64,000 nucleotides of DNA, from positions 1-64,000 of the forward strand of contig NZ_QJJU01000013.1 in assembly GCF_003201655.1 (NCBI RefSeq). The letters run 5' to 3'. The notes beneath the pieces were generated by a model. It was not told the origin of the DNA. It saw nothing but the letters and a program-made list of their open reading frames with translations, and made no database searches. The DNA comes from Mycolicibacterium moriokaense (lineage in GTDB: Bacteria > Actinomycetota > Actinomycetes > Mycobacteriales > Mycobacteriaceae). This document shows, in pieces, positions 43,995 to 53,551 of the stretch (positions are counted from its first letter, which is position 1; every line of letters starts with the position of its first letter). The translations under genes and the position numbers were made by a program.

Positions 43995-45221
43995 GTGAGC
44001 GTGGATCAGACGCCGCTGGCCTGGTTGCCTCACTCGATTGCTGAGGCGTCGGTGACCGAAGCGCCCGGCGGGGACGTCGCGCTGTCGGCGGCGTGGGCGC
44101 ACCTGCTCCACAAGCTCGAAGATGCCGCGCAGATCGTGCAGTCTGATCCGGTAACCAGAAATGCGGTCGATCTTGCGTCAGGGATGAGTCATCTGCTGGT
44201 ACTGCTGGCCACTGGGGTCGACGAGGCGCTCCGGTTCGATCCGGATCCCATCCTGTCCGTTCAGCGCGCCAGCACCAACGACATCATCACCTGGGGCATG
44301 GAGTGCCCGGACTGCATCTACACACAAGCAAGGTTGCGCGGCGGCGAAAGCTACCGATTGTTCGGTAACCGTGGCACCGCCCGGTACGTCGGGCTGCAGA
44401 CTATGGACGGAATCGCCTCGACTGCAAATGAATTGGTCGACGAACTCGAGGTGGACGCGGACGGCAACTTTGAAGTCGTCCTTTCTCGGGATGAGCGCGA
44501 CGGAAACTGGATGAAGATCGGGGGCGACGCTCCCACTTTGACGGTGCGACACTTCTTCTACGACTGGGATTCCGAGGTGCAGTCCTCTCTGCGAATCGAG
44601 CGGCTTGGTGACGCGGTTGAGCACGCGAATGCGCCCACCGCTCCCGACGTGCTGGTGTCGCGTCAGCTCGTCGCACTCGGCGACTTCGTTCATGACAACC
44701 TGCAGTTCTTCCTCCAGTTCGGCGGTGCGGCGCCTGCCAATGGCTTTCTCCCCGCGATTGACCGCACCGCGATGGGCGCTGCAGCGGAGAATCGACCCGT
44801 CATCGGCCGCTGGGAGCTCAGTCCCGACGATGCGCTCATCCTCGAAGTTGAACCACCCCAAGGCGTTTACTGGAGTTACTCACTCGGCAATCCGTGGTGG
44901 GAGACCATCCACTACGGGCGGCATCAATCCAGCTTGAATGGCCATCAGGCTGTAGTGGACTCCGACGGGCTGGTGCGGGTCGTGCTGTGCGAACGCGATC
45001 CTGGCGTTGCGAACTGGCTCGACACCGCAGGCCACAGCAACGGCGCGATGATCCTTCGCTGCGTGCGCACTACGACCGCACCGACACCCAACGCCCGCGT
45101 TGTTGCCTTCGACGACATCGCAGCTGCCTTGCCTGCTAACACCCAGCGCGTGACCGCCGACGAACGGGCAGCCGTCCTTGAGCGTCGAAGGCGCGCCGTG
45201 CACGAGAGGTTCACGGCGTGA
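43995..45221 (+). CDS. DUF1214-type protein of unknown function
   Basis: A 408-residue soluble protein. The C-terminal region (LGNPWWETIHYGRHQSSLNG, then RDPGVANWLDTAGHSNG) matches what I recall of mycobacterial DUF1214 proteins. There is no signal peptide and no known catalytic motif. First gene of a coupled operon with sulfotransferase, TetR and SDR genes; the same pairing with sulfotransferases suggests a shared role on a lipid or sterol-like substrate. Confidence 0.72.
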   Translation: MSVDQTPLAWLPHSIAEASVTEAPGGDVALSAAWAHLLHKLEDAAQIVQSDPVTRNAVDLASGMSHLLVLLATGVDEALRFDPDPILSVQRASTNDIITWGMECPDCIYTQARLRGGESYRLFGNRGTARYVGLQTMDGIASTANELVDELEVDADGNFEVVLSRDERDGNWMKIGGDAPTLTVRHFFYDWDSEVQSSLRIERLGDAVEHANAPTAPDVLVSRQLVALGDFVHDNLQFFLQFGGAAPANGFLPAIDRTAMGAAAENRPVIGRWELSPDDALILEVEPPQGVYWSYSLGNPWWETIHYGRHQSSLNGHQAVVDSDGLVRVVLCERDPGVANWLDTAGHSNGAMILRCVRTTTAPTPNARVVAFDDIAAALPANTQRVTADERAAVLERRRRAVHERFTA

Positions 45222-46363
45222 CGTTCTCGGCCGACGAAGTCGAAGACGGCGCCCGCGCGGCGACGGGCCTCGACGACTTCGGGTCGCCCTACTACCGGGA
45301 AGGCCTCGAGCGCACCGTCGAAGCGTTGAATACCGAAGCTGAGCTCTCCGACATGGGCTCGGTCATTCAGCACGCCACGATCAGCAATGCCCTGATGCAA
45401 CGCCTCAAGATCGAGGACACCTATGCCCGGCACCCCGAAATCGACAACGAGGTGGTCGGCGGCCCGGTCTTCGTCATCGGCTTACCGCGGACGGGCACGA
45501 CAGCTCTGAGCCAATTGGTGGCAGCCGACCCCCAGTTTCGGTCGCTGCGGATGTGGGAATCGCAGGCTCCTACCCCACCGCCGGAGACCGCAACCCAGCA
45601 CACCGATCCCCGCATCGCGCAGGCCGAGGCCGGGCTGAACATGTTGAACGACATGTTCCCGCTCATGAAGACGCTCTACAACTCTGAGCCGACTGCCTCG
45701 ACGGAATGCCAGGACCTGATGGGAATGAGCTTTCGCACCTTCCATTTTGACGGCGCCGTGCGAGTGCCGAGCTACTTGGCTTGGCTGATGGACTGCGATA
45801 TGCGCGAGACATACACGTATCACCGACGTGTGCTCAAGCTTCTGCAATGGCACTGTCCACCGGTCCTGTGGCACCTCAAGACACCCGTACACATGTTTGC
45901 ACTCGACGCGCTCGTCGAGGCATACCCCAACGCCAAATTCATGTGGAGCCATCGCGACCCGGCCAAGGTCATGGGTTCGGTATGCAGCCTTATCCGATAC
46001 GTGCGTAGTTGGAGCAGCGAACGCGACGACCCCGAAGAACTTGGTGCAGAGCAGCTCGACAGCTGGGCTGAGGCTGTTCGGCGGGCGATGGCCTTCCGCA
46101 AACACGTTGGTGAGGAACGGTTTTCCGATGTCGCGTTCGCGGACTTGCAGTCGGACCCGGTGAATACCCTGAGGGCGACCTACGAATCGTTGGGGTTACC
46201 GTTCTCCGACGCCGCCGCTGGCTCGGTCGAACAGTGGGCCGCGGAGCACAAGCCGGGCGCCCGCGGCGCGCATGACTACGAGCTGGCCGATTTCGGTCTG
46301 ACCCCCGACGGCGTCCGCGACCGCTTCGCGGAGTACCTCGACACGTATGACGCGACCGCATGA
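45218..46363 (+). CDS. Sulfotransferase family protein (second copy in window)
   Basis: A 381-residue PAPS-dependent sulfotransferase-fold protein: loop VIGLPRTGTTALSQL at about residue 86 and 3'-phosphate motif MWSHRDPAKVMGS. It differs clearly from the copy at 21584-22849. GTG 45218 overlaps the previous stop (GTGA). It may sulfate or simply bind the substrate handled by the operon. Confidence 0.85.
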   Translation: MTFSADEVEDGARAATGLDDFGSPYYREGLERTVEALNTEAELSDMGSVIQHATISNALMQRLKIEDTYARHPEIDNEVVGGPVFVIGLPRTGTTALSQLVAADPQFRSLRMWESQAPTPPPETATQHTDPRIAQAEAGLNMLNDMFPLMKTLYNSEPTASTECQDLMGMSFRTFHFDGAVRVPSYLAWLMDCDMRETYTYHRRVLKLLQWHCPPVLWHLKTPVHMFALDALVEAYPNAKFMWSHRDPAKVMGSVCSLIRYVRSWSSERDDPEELGAEQLDSWAEAVRRAMAFRKHVGEERFSDVAFADLQSDPVNTLRATYESLGLPFSDAAAGSVEQWAAEHKPGARGAHDYELADFGLTPDGVRDRFAEYLDTYDATA

Positions 46364-47007
46364 GTGCCCCGGCCACACGGCGGCGAAACAAGCTCGCTCC
46401 CGATCCCGATACCCGCCGCGCGATCTTGGCGGCCGCATCGGAAACCCTGCGCGAACAAGGCGTCTATGGGCTGAGTATCGCTGCCGTCCTCCAACGCGCC
46501 GAGCTGTCCACCCGCGCGTTCTATCGCCATTTCGAATCGAAGGACCAGCTGGTGGCGGCGGTCTTCTTGGAGATCGCACGAGCTGAAAAGCGAAGACTGA
46601 GAAGGAGGATGGCCGCAGCAGGGGGGCCAGTCGAGGCCGTTGCCGCCTGGATCGACGGACGACTCGACCTCGCGTTCAACGAGAGCATCAAATCCGATCT
46701 GCGGCACATGTCCCTCGAGGCGCAATCGCAGAGTTTCGCGTCCCCCGAGCTGATCCAGCCGGCGTACGCCGAGATGCTCCAGCCACTCATCGACCAGATT
46801 CAGCGAGGCCTGGAACAGGGTGCGTTCCGCGATGTCGACCCGATGAGCGGGGCGCAGTCGATACAAGGCGTCGTGTGGGCAAGCACCGAACGGCAGTGGT
46901 CAACGGGCGACTGCGAGCGTGGTGAAGTCCGAAAGCGCACACTGCGATTCTGTCTGCGCGGCTTGGGCGTAGCAGCGGCGACGATCGAGGAGACACTGTG
47001 GACCTAG
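46360..47007 (+). CDS. TetR family regulator
   Basis: A 215-residue repressor with HTH SIAAVLQRAELSTRAFYRHF. The ATG overlaps the sulfotransferase stop (ATGA), and its own end overlaps the SDR start by 10 nt. Encoded inside the operon, it probably autoregulates through the palindrome at 43936-43962. Confidence 0.87.
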   Translation: MSAPATRRRNKLAPDPDTRRAILAAASETLREQGVYGLSIAAVLQRAELSTRAFYRHFESKDQLVAAVFLEIARAEKRRLRRRMAAAGGPVEAVAAWIDGRLDLAFNESIKSDLRHMSLEAQSQSFASPELIQPAYAEMLQPLIDQIQRGLEQGAFRDVDPMSGAQSIQGVVWASTERQWSTGDCERGEVRKRTLRFCLRGLGVAAATIEETLWT

Positions 47008-47801
47008 GGTTAGCCGGATCGACAGCCGTCGTCACCGGCGGCAGCAAGGGCATGGGGCTGGCGATCGCCGAAACCTTGGCAGCGGAGGGAGCCCGCGTGG
47101 CCGTCATGGCACGTGGCAAGGCGGCTCTCGATGCCGCGGAGGAAACGCTCAGGGCCGCAGGCGCTCCCGATGCCGTGGGAATCATCGTCGATATGACCGA
47201 TGCTGCTTCCATCCTTGACGGCTTCGCGGTGGTCGCCGACCGCTGGGGGCAGCTGAACAGCCTGGTACACACCATCGGACCTGGCGACGGGTACTTCGAG
47301 GAGATGGACGATACAGAATGGGACGCGACTTTCGCGCTCGGCACCATGTCGGGCGTGCGCTCGATTCGCGCCGCGTTGCCTATGCTCCGTGCCGCTGACT
47401 GGGCTCGCATCGTGACCCTGTCCGCACATTCCATTCAGCGACAGAATCCACGCATCGTCGCGTACACCGCGTCCAAGGCAGCGCTGTCCAGCGTGACCAA
47501 GAACTTGTCGAAAAGCCTTGCCAAGGACGGCATTCTGATCAACTGTGTGTGCCCAGGCACCATTGTGACGGCGAGCTTCACCGAAAACCTCAAAGACATC
47601 CTCGCCGCCGACGGCCTCGACGCCTCAAATCCGCACGATGTCATGGCGTGGATCGACAACAACTTCCATCAGCCGTGTGACCTCGGCCGCGCCGGGCTCC
47701 CCGAGGAGATCGCCTCCATTACTGCTTACCTGGCATCCCGACGCAACGGGTACGTCACGGGGGCGACAGTGAACGTCGACGGCGGCTCGGATTTCGTCTG
47801 A
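46998..47801 (+). CDS. Short-chain dehydrogenase/reductase
   Basis: A 267-residue SDR: GGSKGMG nucleotide motif; the usual NNAG is replaced by HTIGPGD; YTASKAA carries the catalytic Tyr-Lys; the C-terminal NVDGGSDFV is standard. Loss of NNAG is seen in divergent SDRs and may alter activity. GTG start within the TetR gene's last codons. Last gene of the operon. Confidence 0.85.
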   Translation: MDLGLAGSTAVVTGGSKGMGLAIAETLAAEGARVAVMARGKAALDAAEETLRAAGAPDAVGIIVDMTDAASILDGFAVVADRWGQLNSLVHTIGPGDGYFEEMDDTEWDATFALGTMSGVRSIRAALPMLRAADWARIVTLSAHSIQRQNPRIVAYTASKAALSSVTKNLSKSLAKDGILINCVCPGTIVTASFTENLKDILAADGLDASNPHDVMAWIDNNFHQPCDLGRAGLPEEIASITAYLASRRNGYVTGATVNVDGGSDFV

Positions 47802-47814
47802 GTCGTCTCGCGGC

Positions 47815-50730
47815 TTAGGTCTTGGCCTCTGCAATCGGCTGAGTGTCGTCGTCGTCCTCCCACAACAGAAGTTGACGAACGGCGGGGCGGGATCCGTACG
47901 GACGCAGCATCGTGCTCGCCGGACGCGGGCGCACTCGCAGAGGCCACCAGAACCAGCGTCCGAGAAGCACAGCGATTGACGGGGTCATGAACGAGCGCAC
48001 GATCAGCGTGTCGAACAACAGGCCCAGGGCAATGGTTGTGCCGATCTGTCCGAGCACGCGCAGATCACTGTAGGCGAAGGAAGCCATCGTGAAGGCGAAC
48101 ACCAATCCGGCGGCGGTGACGACGCCACCGGTACCCGCCATGGCCCGAATGATGCCAGTGTTCAATCCGGCGCCGATCTCTTCTTTGAAGCGAGATATCA
48201 GCAGCAGGTTGTAGTCCGAACCCACTGCCAGCAAGAGGATTACGGCAAGTGGAATTATGACCCAGTACAACTGGATACCTAGGATGTGCTGCCAAACCAG
48301 TATCGATATACCGAGTGAGGCGCCGAGTGACAGCGCAACGGTGCCGACGATGACGAGCGCAGCGACAAGGCTTCTGGTGATGAACATCATGATGAGCAGG
48401 ATCAAGCTGAGGGCGGCGATGGCGACGATCATCAGGTCGTACTTGGCGCCGTCCTGGATGTCTTTGTACGTCGCGGCAGTGCCCCCGATGTAAATGTGGG
48501 AGCCCGCCAACGGAGTTCCCTTGACGGCCTCATCAGCTGAGTGCCTGATCGCGTCGATATGCGAGATACCTTGAGGAGTAGCGGGATCGACGTCGTGAGT
48601 GATGATCATGCGCGCAGCTTTGCCGTCAGGCGAGAGGAACAATTTCAGGCCGCGCTTGAATTCCTCGTTGTTGAACACCTCCGGCGGAACGTAAAACGAG
48701 TCGTCGGTTTTCGAGGCGTCGAACGCTGCCCCGAGGGCAGTCGCGTTCTGCAACGCCGCTGCGTTCTGACTGTAGATTCCTGACAGGGTGGCGTAGTTGG
48801 TCATGACCAGGTCGCGATTGGTCAGCTGGCTGGCGATCTGGGGTGGGATCAGGTTGAGCAACTTCGGCTGAATCGAATCCAATTTGTCCAGACTCGTTGT
48901 GACATTTGCCAACTGGTCAGTCAGCGCATCGATCCCGTCGAGCGCATCGAAAAGCGATCGCAGTGCAAAGCAGACCGGGATGTCGAAACAGTGTGGCTCC
49001 CAATAGAAATAGTTGCGCAACGGCCGGAAGAAGTCATCGAAATTGGCGATCTTGTCGCGCAGGTCCTGAGCCACGGAAACGGTTTGGTGAAACGCTTCAA
49101 CCTGTTCGTGCGTCGCATCGTTCGCCTGTTGCTGCAGCGAAGCCTGGTTCCGCAGAATGCCGATCGTCTTGTCGATCTCGCCGACCTGTTTGAGCAAGTC
49201 GTTGGCGCGGTCTTGCTGGTAGCCGAGATTCTGTATCTGACCGGCGCTTTGCGCGCTGATCTGGAACGGAATCGACGTGTGGTCGAGTGGCGTGCCCAAT
49301 GGGCGGGTGATGGATTGCACCTGGGCGACGCCGGTCGTGTGGAAGACGGCCTTGGCCACCCGCTCCAACAGAATCATGTCGGTCGGATTCCGCAGATCAT
49401 GGTCCGACTCGATCATCAGAAGTTCGGGATTGAGCCGGGCCTTCGAGAAGTGACGCTCGGCGGCGGCGTAGCCGACGTTGGATGGCGCACTGCCGGGCAT
49501 GTAACTGCCGACGTCGTAACTGGTCTTGTAGCCGGGCAGCGCGAGCAGACCCACTGCGGCCACCGCCAACGTTGCGACGAGAATCGGCCCTGGCCACCGG
49601 ACGATCGCAGTGCCGATCCGACGCCATCCCCGTGTGCGTGCTCTGCGCTTCGGTTCCAATAGGCCGAAGCGGCTACCGATGGTCAGCACCGCGGGTGCCA
49701 GGGTGAGCGCCGCCACCAGTGCCACCAGGACGCCGATCGCGGCGGGAATGCCGAGGCTTTGGAAATATGAGAGCCGGGTGAAGCTCAGGCAGAAGACGGC
49801 GCCTGCGACGGTCAGCCCTGACCCCAAGATGACATGGGAGGTCCCGCCATACATGTTGTAGTACGCGGTTTCGCGGTCTTCTCCATTACTGCGGTCTTCG
49901 TGATAGCGACCGAGGAGGAAGATCGCGTAATCGGTGCCGGCCGCGATAACCAGCAGCGTAAGGATATTGGTCGAGTACGTCGACAGTCCGATGATCCCGG
50001 AGTTGCCTAGGAAGGCCACGATCCCACGGGCCGCGGACATTTCAATGAGAACGGTGAACAACACTAGAAGCATCGTCACCACCGAGCGGTAGACGAAGAG
50101 CAACATGATCGCGATTACCACGACCGTCAGGATGGTGACCTTCGTGGTGCCTGCGTTGCCCACTTCGAATTGGTCTGCGACTTGCGGCGCCGAGCCGGCG
50201 ACATAAGCCTTGACGCCGGGTGGTGCAGGCGTGTGGTTCACGATATCGCGCACCGCGTCGACAGACTCGATGGACTTCGCTTCGCCTTGATTGCCTGCGA
50301 GAAATACCTGGACGTAGGCCGCCTTGCCATCGGAGCTTTGCGAACCGGCCGCCGTGAGCGGGTCTCCCCAGAAGTCCTGGACGTGCTGAACGTGCTTGTG
50401 ATCCTGCGAAATTCGCTGGATCAGCGTGTCGTAGTACCGATGCGCATCGGCACCAAGCGGCTGATCCCCTTCCAGCACAATCATTGCCGCACTGTCGGAG
50501 TCGAATTCCTTGAACACCTCGCCAATTTTTTTGAACGCCTTCAGCGAGGGTGAATCAGGGGAACTCAGCGCAACATTGTGGGCTTCGCCGACGACCTCCA
50601 GCTGCGGGATCAGGGCATTGGTGAGCCCAGCGACAACCAGCCAGAACAGCAAGATCGGCACCGAAAGCCAGCGAATCGCCCGTGCGACGCGGTGTGTGAG
50701 CGAATCGCGCGATTCTTGATGGTTGCTCAT
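47815..50730 (-). CDS. MmpL family transporter (RND superfamily)
   Basis: A 971-residue MmpL protein of the MmpL4/MmpL5 type with an N-terminal span, two large periplasmic loops and two blocks of five spans. The proton-relay motifs are present as GTDYAIFLLGRYHED and GSDYNLLLISRFKEE. The second periplasmic loop is long and partly coiled-coil (QQQANDATHEQVEAFHQTV). Exports lipids or siderophores across the inner membrane in concert with MmpS. Its start overlaps the mmpS stop (ATGA). Confidence 0.93.
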   Translation of the reverse strand: MSNHQESRDSLTHRVARAIRWLSVPILLFWLVVAGLTNALIPQLEVVGEAHNVALSSPDSPSLKAFKKIGEVFKEFDSDSAAMIVLEGDQPLGADAHRYYDTLIQRISQDHKHVQHVQDFWGDPLTAAGSQSSDGKAAYVQVFLAGNQGEAKSIESVDAVRDIVNHTPAPPGVKAYVAGSAPQVADQFEVGNAGTTKVTILTVVVIAIMLLFVYRSVVTMLLVLFTVLIEMSAARGIVAFLGNSGIIGLSTYSTNILTLLVIAAGTDYAIFLLGRYHEDRSNGEDRETAYYNMYGGTSHVILGSGLTVAGAVFCLSFTRLSYFQSLGIPAAIGVLVALVAALTLAPAVLTIGSRFGLLEPKRRARTRGWRRIGTAIVRWPGPILVATLAVAAVGLLALPGYKTSYDVGSYMPGSAPSNVGYAAAERHFSKARLNPELLMIESDHDLRNPTDMILLERVAKAVFHTTGVAQVQSITRPLGTPLDHTSIPFQISAQSAGQIQNLGYQQDRANDLLKQVGEIDKTIGILRNQASLQQQANDATHEQVEAFHQTVSVAQDLRDKIANFDDFFRPLRNYFYWEPHCFDIPVCFALRSLFDALDGIDALTDQLANVTTSLDKLDSIQPKLLNLIPPQIASQLTNRDLVMTNYATLSGIYSQNAAALQNATALGAAFDASKTDDSFYVPPEVFNNEEFKRGLKLFLSPDGKAARMIITHDVDPATPQGISHIDAIRHSADEAVKGTPLAGSHIYIGGTAATYKDIQDGAKYDLMIVAIAALSLILLIMMFITRSLVAALVIVGTVALSLGASLGISILVWQHILGIQLYWVIIPLAVILLLAVGSDYNLLLISRFKEEIGAGLNTGIIRAMAGTGGVVTAAGLVFAFTMASFAYSDLRVLGQIGTTIALGLLFDTLIVRSFMTPSIAVLLGRWFWWPLRVRPRPASTMLRPYGSRPAVRQLLLWEDDDDTQPIAEAKT

Positions 50731-51158
50731 CCCGACTTGTCCAGGCAGTAGGTGTAGGCGTTCATGGTGTTGACCTGTCTCTCGTCTTTGACCACGTCGT
50801 CGATGGTGATGCGACAGCCGAGCGAGTCGCTATTGCCTTGCGCCATAACGTTGACGAATGCCGCCGGCTGGGTCGTTGTGATGTCGTATGCCCACGGCAG
50901 GGTCACGTTGTCGGCCCTCTGAGGCTGAGCATTGACATCCAGATAGTTGATGGTCGCCACCGTGCCCGGCGGGCCGAACACCTCGAGGACGATGTGTTTG
51001 GGGTTGAAAGGAACGATCTCGTCCGAAAGAGCGCCGCCTGTTGACGTGTTGTGATTAGAGCCGAAGACGCCGTGCAACCGGTACACGGCAAAGCCCGCCA
51101 CTGCCACCACCACGACGGCGACAAGGAACATCCACCATCGCGTGAGCAGGCGGCCCAT
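50727..51158 (-). CDS. MmpS family membrane accessory protein
   Basis: A 143-residue protein: short cytoplasmic N-terminus, one membrane span (about residues 9-27), and a periplasmic beta-sandwich domain with two cysteines (LGCRITIDD, AYTYCLDKSG). ATG 51158 has AGGGG 7 nt upstream and is preferred to GTG 51173. Partner of the MmpL protein encoded next. Confidence 0.92.
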   Translation of the reverse strand: MGRLLTRWWMFLVAVVVVAVAGFAVYRLHGVFGSNHNTSTGGALSDEIVPFNPKHIVLEVFGPPGTVATINYLDVNAQPQRADNVTLPWAYDITTTQPAAFVNVMAQGNSDSLGCRITIDDVVKDERQVNTMNAYTYCLDKSG

Positions 51159-51258
51159 CGAAATCCCCTGCACCCATTAGCCTTTCGATAGCCGCGACAC
51201 GAGGACTCGGAGCAAGAACGACCCTATTCCACTGAGCCGCCCTATATCAACCTCCTTG

Positions 51259-51277
51259 ACAGTACGGTACGGTACCG
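51259..51277. promoter_or_regulatory. Operator upstream of mmpS-mmpL
   Basis: ACAGTACGGTA (51259-51269) overlaps the perfect 6-1-6 palindrome CGGTAC-G-GTACCG (51265-51277). The 11-mer recurs as its reverse complement at 51953-51963, upstream of the TetR gene. Position and sharing point to the TetR protein encoded at 51319-51915. Confidence 0.72.
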
Positions 51278-51318
51278 CACAGCACAACCCGTACAGTCCC
51301 TCCGCGCGCGGCCACGGT

Positions 51319-51915
51319 TCACCGGCACCGACGGGTGAGACTGGGCATCATCACCTCGTCGACCAGGGCGTGAACGGTGCGGCGGGTGGGAGGGCGAGCC
51401 GACCAGATGGACCGGAAGATCAGGTAGCCGGGCATGACGTCCCAGAGGTCGTCGGTGACGGCGGCGGCGTCGATCTCGCCGCGATCGACGGCCTGCCCCA
51501 GGACGTGATCCATCAGGGCCTTCCGTTGATCGAGGAACTGGTGCTGCATCACGTCGTTGAGCGCGGGGTTGCGCGATACCTCGACCAGCACCGCCCGCAT
51601 GGTGCTGGCGTGCTCGCGCGCGTGATCGCAGCACACCTCCGCTAGCTGTATCAGATCGCCGCGAAGTGTTCCGGTCTCTGGCGCGACAGCGACCTGACGG
51701 ACACCCTCGATGAACGCGGCCAACACCAATTCGGCTTTCGTCGGCCATCGCCGATAAACGGTGGCCTTGCTGGCTCGCGCAGTGGCAGCGACTGCATCCA
51801 GCGTCAAGCCGTCATAACCTTCTTGCTGAAGCAGCCGCAACGTCACCTCGAGGAGTTCGGCCTCCCGCGGCGACCACGGCGAGGCCTGCACTGCGTGAGC
51901 GGTACCCCGGGTCAT
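51319..51915 (-). CDS. TetR family regulator of the MmpS-MmpL unit
   Basis: A 198-residue repressor: HTH TLDAVAATARASKATVYRRW, then a C-terminal ligand domain. It lies directly upstream of mmpS on the same strand and is flanked by matching operator words on both sides. Probably represses both itself and the transporter, as MmpR5 (Rv0678, a MarR protein) and other local regulators do for related MmpL systems. Confidence 0.88.
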   Translation of the reverse strand: MTRGTAHAVQASPWSPREAELLEVTLRLLQQEGYDGLTLDAVAATARASKATVYRRWPTKAELVLAAFIEGVRQVAVAPETGTLRGDLIQLAEVCCDHAREHASTMRAVLVEVSRNPALNDVMQHQFLDQRKALMDHVLGQAVDRGEIDAAAVTDDLWDVMPGYLIFRSIWSARPPTRRTVHALVDEVMMPSLTRRCR

Positions 51916-51952
51916 CGCACCAACCTCGACCTATCGATCCGATACTGACCAT

Positions 51953-51963
51953 TACCGTACTGT
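51953..51963. promoter_or_regulatory. Operator word upstream of the TetR gene
   Basis: TACCGTACTGT is the exact reverse complement of the 11-mer at 51259-51269. It lies 38 bp upstream of the TetR start, fitting autoregulation. Confidence 0.6.
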
Positions 51964-52048
51964 GCGGCCACGCTATCCGGACCGACCAATTCATCGCGGC
52001 TAGCCTGTTGACGGATTCGGATGCAGATCCTCCCGGCGAAAGGTCGCA

Positions 52049-52894
52049 ATGACAGGCAATAGGGTCGGCAGGGTCGCCGACAAGGTCGCATTCATCACCG
52101 GCGCGGCCCGCGGTCAGGGTCGTGAACACGCGATCCGACTGGCCGAGGAGGGCGCAGACATCATCGCGGTTGATGTCTGCAAGGACATCGACGGTGTCGG
52201 CTATCCCGGCGCGTCCGAGGCCGACCTCGCCGACACCGTGGACCTTGTGGAGAAGTCGGGCCGCCGCATCGTCACCGCCAAGGCCGATGTGCGCGACCTC
52301 GAGAGCCTTCGCGCAGCGCTCGACCAAGGTGTGGCGACGTTGGGCGCGCTCGACATCGTTGTGGCCAACGCCGGCATCAGCGGTACCCCCGCGCCAGCCG
52401 CGCTGATCAAAGAATCCGCGTGGCAGACGATGTTGGATATCAACATCACCGGCGTGTGGCACACCGTCAAAGCAGCGCTGCCGCACATGACCAACGGCGG
52501 CGGGTCGATCATCTTGGTCAGCTCGATGTTGGGCCTTCGCGGCGGTGGCTACATGGCCCACTATGCGTCGGCAAAGCATGCCGTCGTCGGGTTGATGAAC
52601 TCGCTGGCGAATGAACTTGCGCCGCAGTGGATCAGGGTGAACTCCATCCATCCAGGCAATGTCTTGACACCGATGCTCGACAACGAGTCGTTCTGCCGAA
52701 CTCTGCGGCCGGACCTGCCCAATCCGACGGTGCACGACGCCGCAGAGATCGTCGGGCAGTTCCACATGTTGCCCAAGCCGCTGATCGAGGCGCGCGCCAT
52801 CAGCAACGCCGTGCTCTTCCTCGCCTCGGACGAGGCGCAGTACATCACCGGAGCGGCGCTGCCTGTTGACGCCGGCGCCGTCGCGAAATTCTGA
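52049..52894 (+). CDS. Mycofactocin-coupled SDR family oxidoreductase
   Basis: A 281-residue SDR with the hallmark start GRVADKVAFITGAARGQGRE and the characteristic insertion after the second strand (DVCKDIDGVGYPGASEADL) that buries a non-exchangeable nicotinamide cofactor; YASAKHA carries the catalytic pair. Members hand electrons to the redox peptide mycofactocin and need it for turnover. The mycofactocin genes are not in this window. AAAGG precedes the ATG. It is followed by a SnoaL-like gene. Confidence 0.9.
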   Translation: MTGNRVGRVADKVAFITGAARGQGREHAIRLAEEGADIIAVDVCKDIDGVGYPGASEADLADTVDLVEKSGRRIVTAKADVRDLESLRAALDQGVATLGALDIVVANAGISGTPAPAALIKESAWQTMLDINITGVWHTVKAALPHMTNGGGSIILVSSMLGLRGGGYMAHYASAKHAVVGLMNSLANELAPQWIRVNSIHPGNVLTPMLDNESFCRTLRPDLPNPTVHDAAEIVGQFHMLPKPLIEARAISNAVLFLASDEAQYITGAALPVDAGAVAKF

Positions 52895-52917
52895 ATCCAT
52901 CGACAAAGCGAGGTTCA

Positions 52918-53460
52918 ATGCCGGCGACTGAAGCCCTGCTGCAAGAGATGCTCGATGAGTTTCAGCTGAGGAAACTCGTTCACGCCTACTGCCGCGCCGT
53001 CGATCGTGGCGACTTTGCGAAGCTGCGGGACCTCTATCACCACGACGCCGAGGACGCCCACGGCTCGTTCTCAACGGGGAGTGCCGACGACTTCCTCGCG
53101 GCAATGGCAGCCGCCCGACCACACATCCGATCGATGCAGCACAACATCACCACGGTGAACTTCGCCATCGAGAGCAACTCCGCCGAGGGCGAGGTCTACA
53201 CCATCGCGACCCACACCTTCAGCGCGCGGGAAAGGGATGTGGACGTCGTGGTCGGCGGACGCTACCTGGACAAGTACGAGAAGCGAGACGACACCTGGAA
53301 GCTCATCGCACGGGCGATCGTGACCGACTGGGCTCATGTGAACGATCCGTCGTTAGTCGATCTAAGCCACCTGATCACCCGGGACACGCTGAGGGGAAGC
53401 CCTGACAGCGACGATCCATCGTGGCGGTTCTTTTCGCTGTTGTCCGCACAAACACAGTGA
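52918..53460 (+). CDS. SnoaL/NTF2-like protein
   Basis: A 180-residue cone-shaped alpha+beta-barrel protein: LRKLVHAYCRAVDRGDFAKLRDLY, YHHDAEDAHGSF, then GGRYLDKYEKRDDTWKLIAR. Such proteins act as small isomerases, dehydratases or binding proteins; Asp/His residues lining the pocket are present but the reaction is unknown. It is 23 nt after the mycofactocin-coupled SDR and probably acts on the same compound. Confidence 0.82.
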   Translation: MPATEALLQEMLDEFQLRKLVHAYCRAVDRGDFAKLRDLYHHDAEDAHGSFSTGSADDFLAAMAAARPHIRSMQHNITTVNFAIESNSAEGEVYTIATHTFSARERDVDVVVGGRYLDKYEKRDDTWKLIARAIVTDWAHVNDPSLVDLSHLITRDTLRGSPDSDDPSWRFFSLLSAQTQ

Positions 53461-53551
53461 TAGGGGCCAGTTCGGAACAACGGACTTGCAGACGACGGTC
53501 CTTCGCTAGGCTCCTCGATGTCAGGGTCACATCAGGGATGGGGAGTCCACT

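Noticed and set aside
51812..53122. Minus-strand open frame of 436 codons opposite the mycofactocin-coupled SDR
   Set aside because: Antisense shadow; the SDR on the plus strand carries every family motif.
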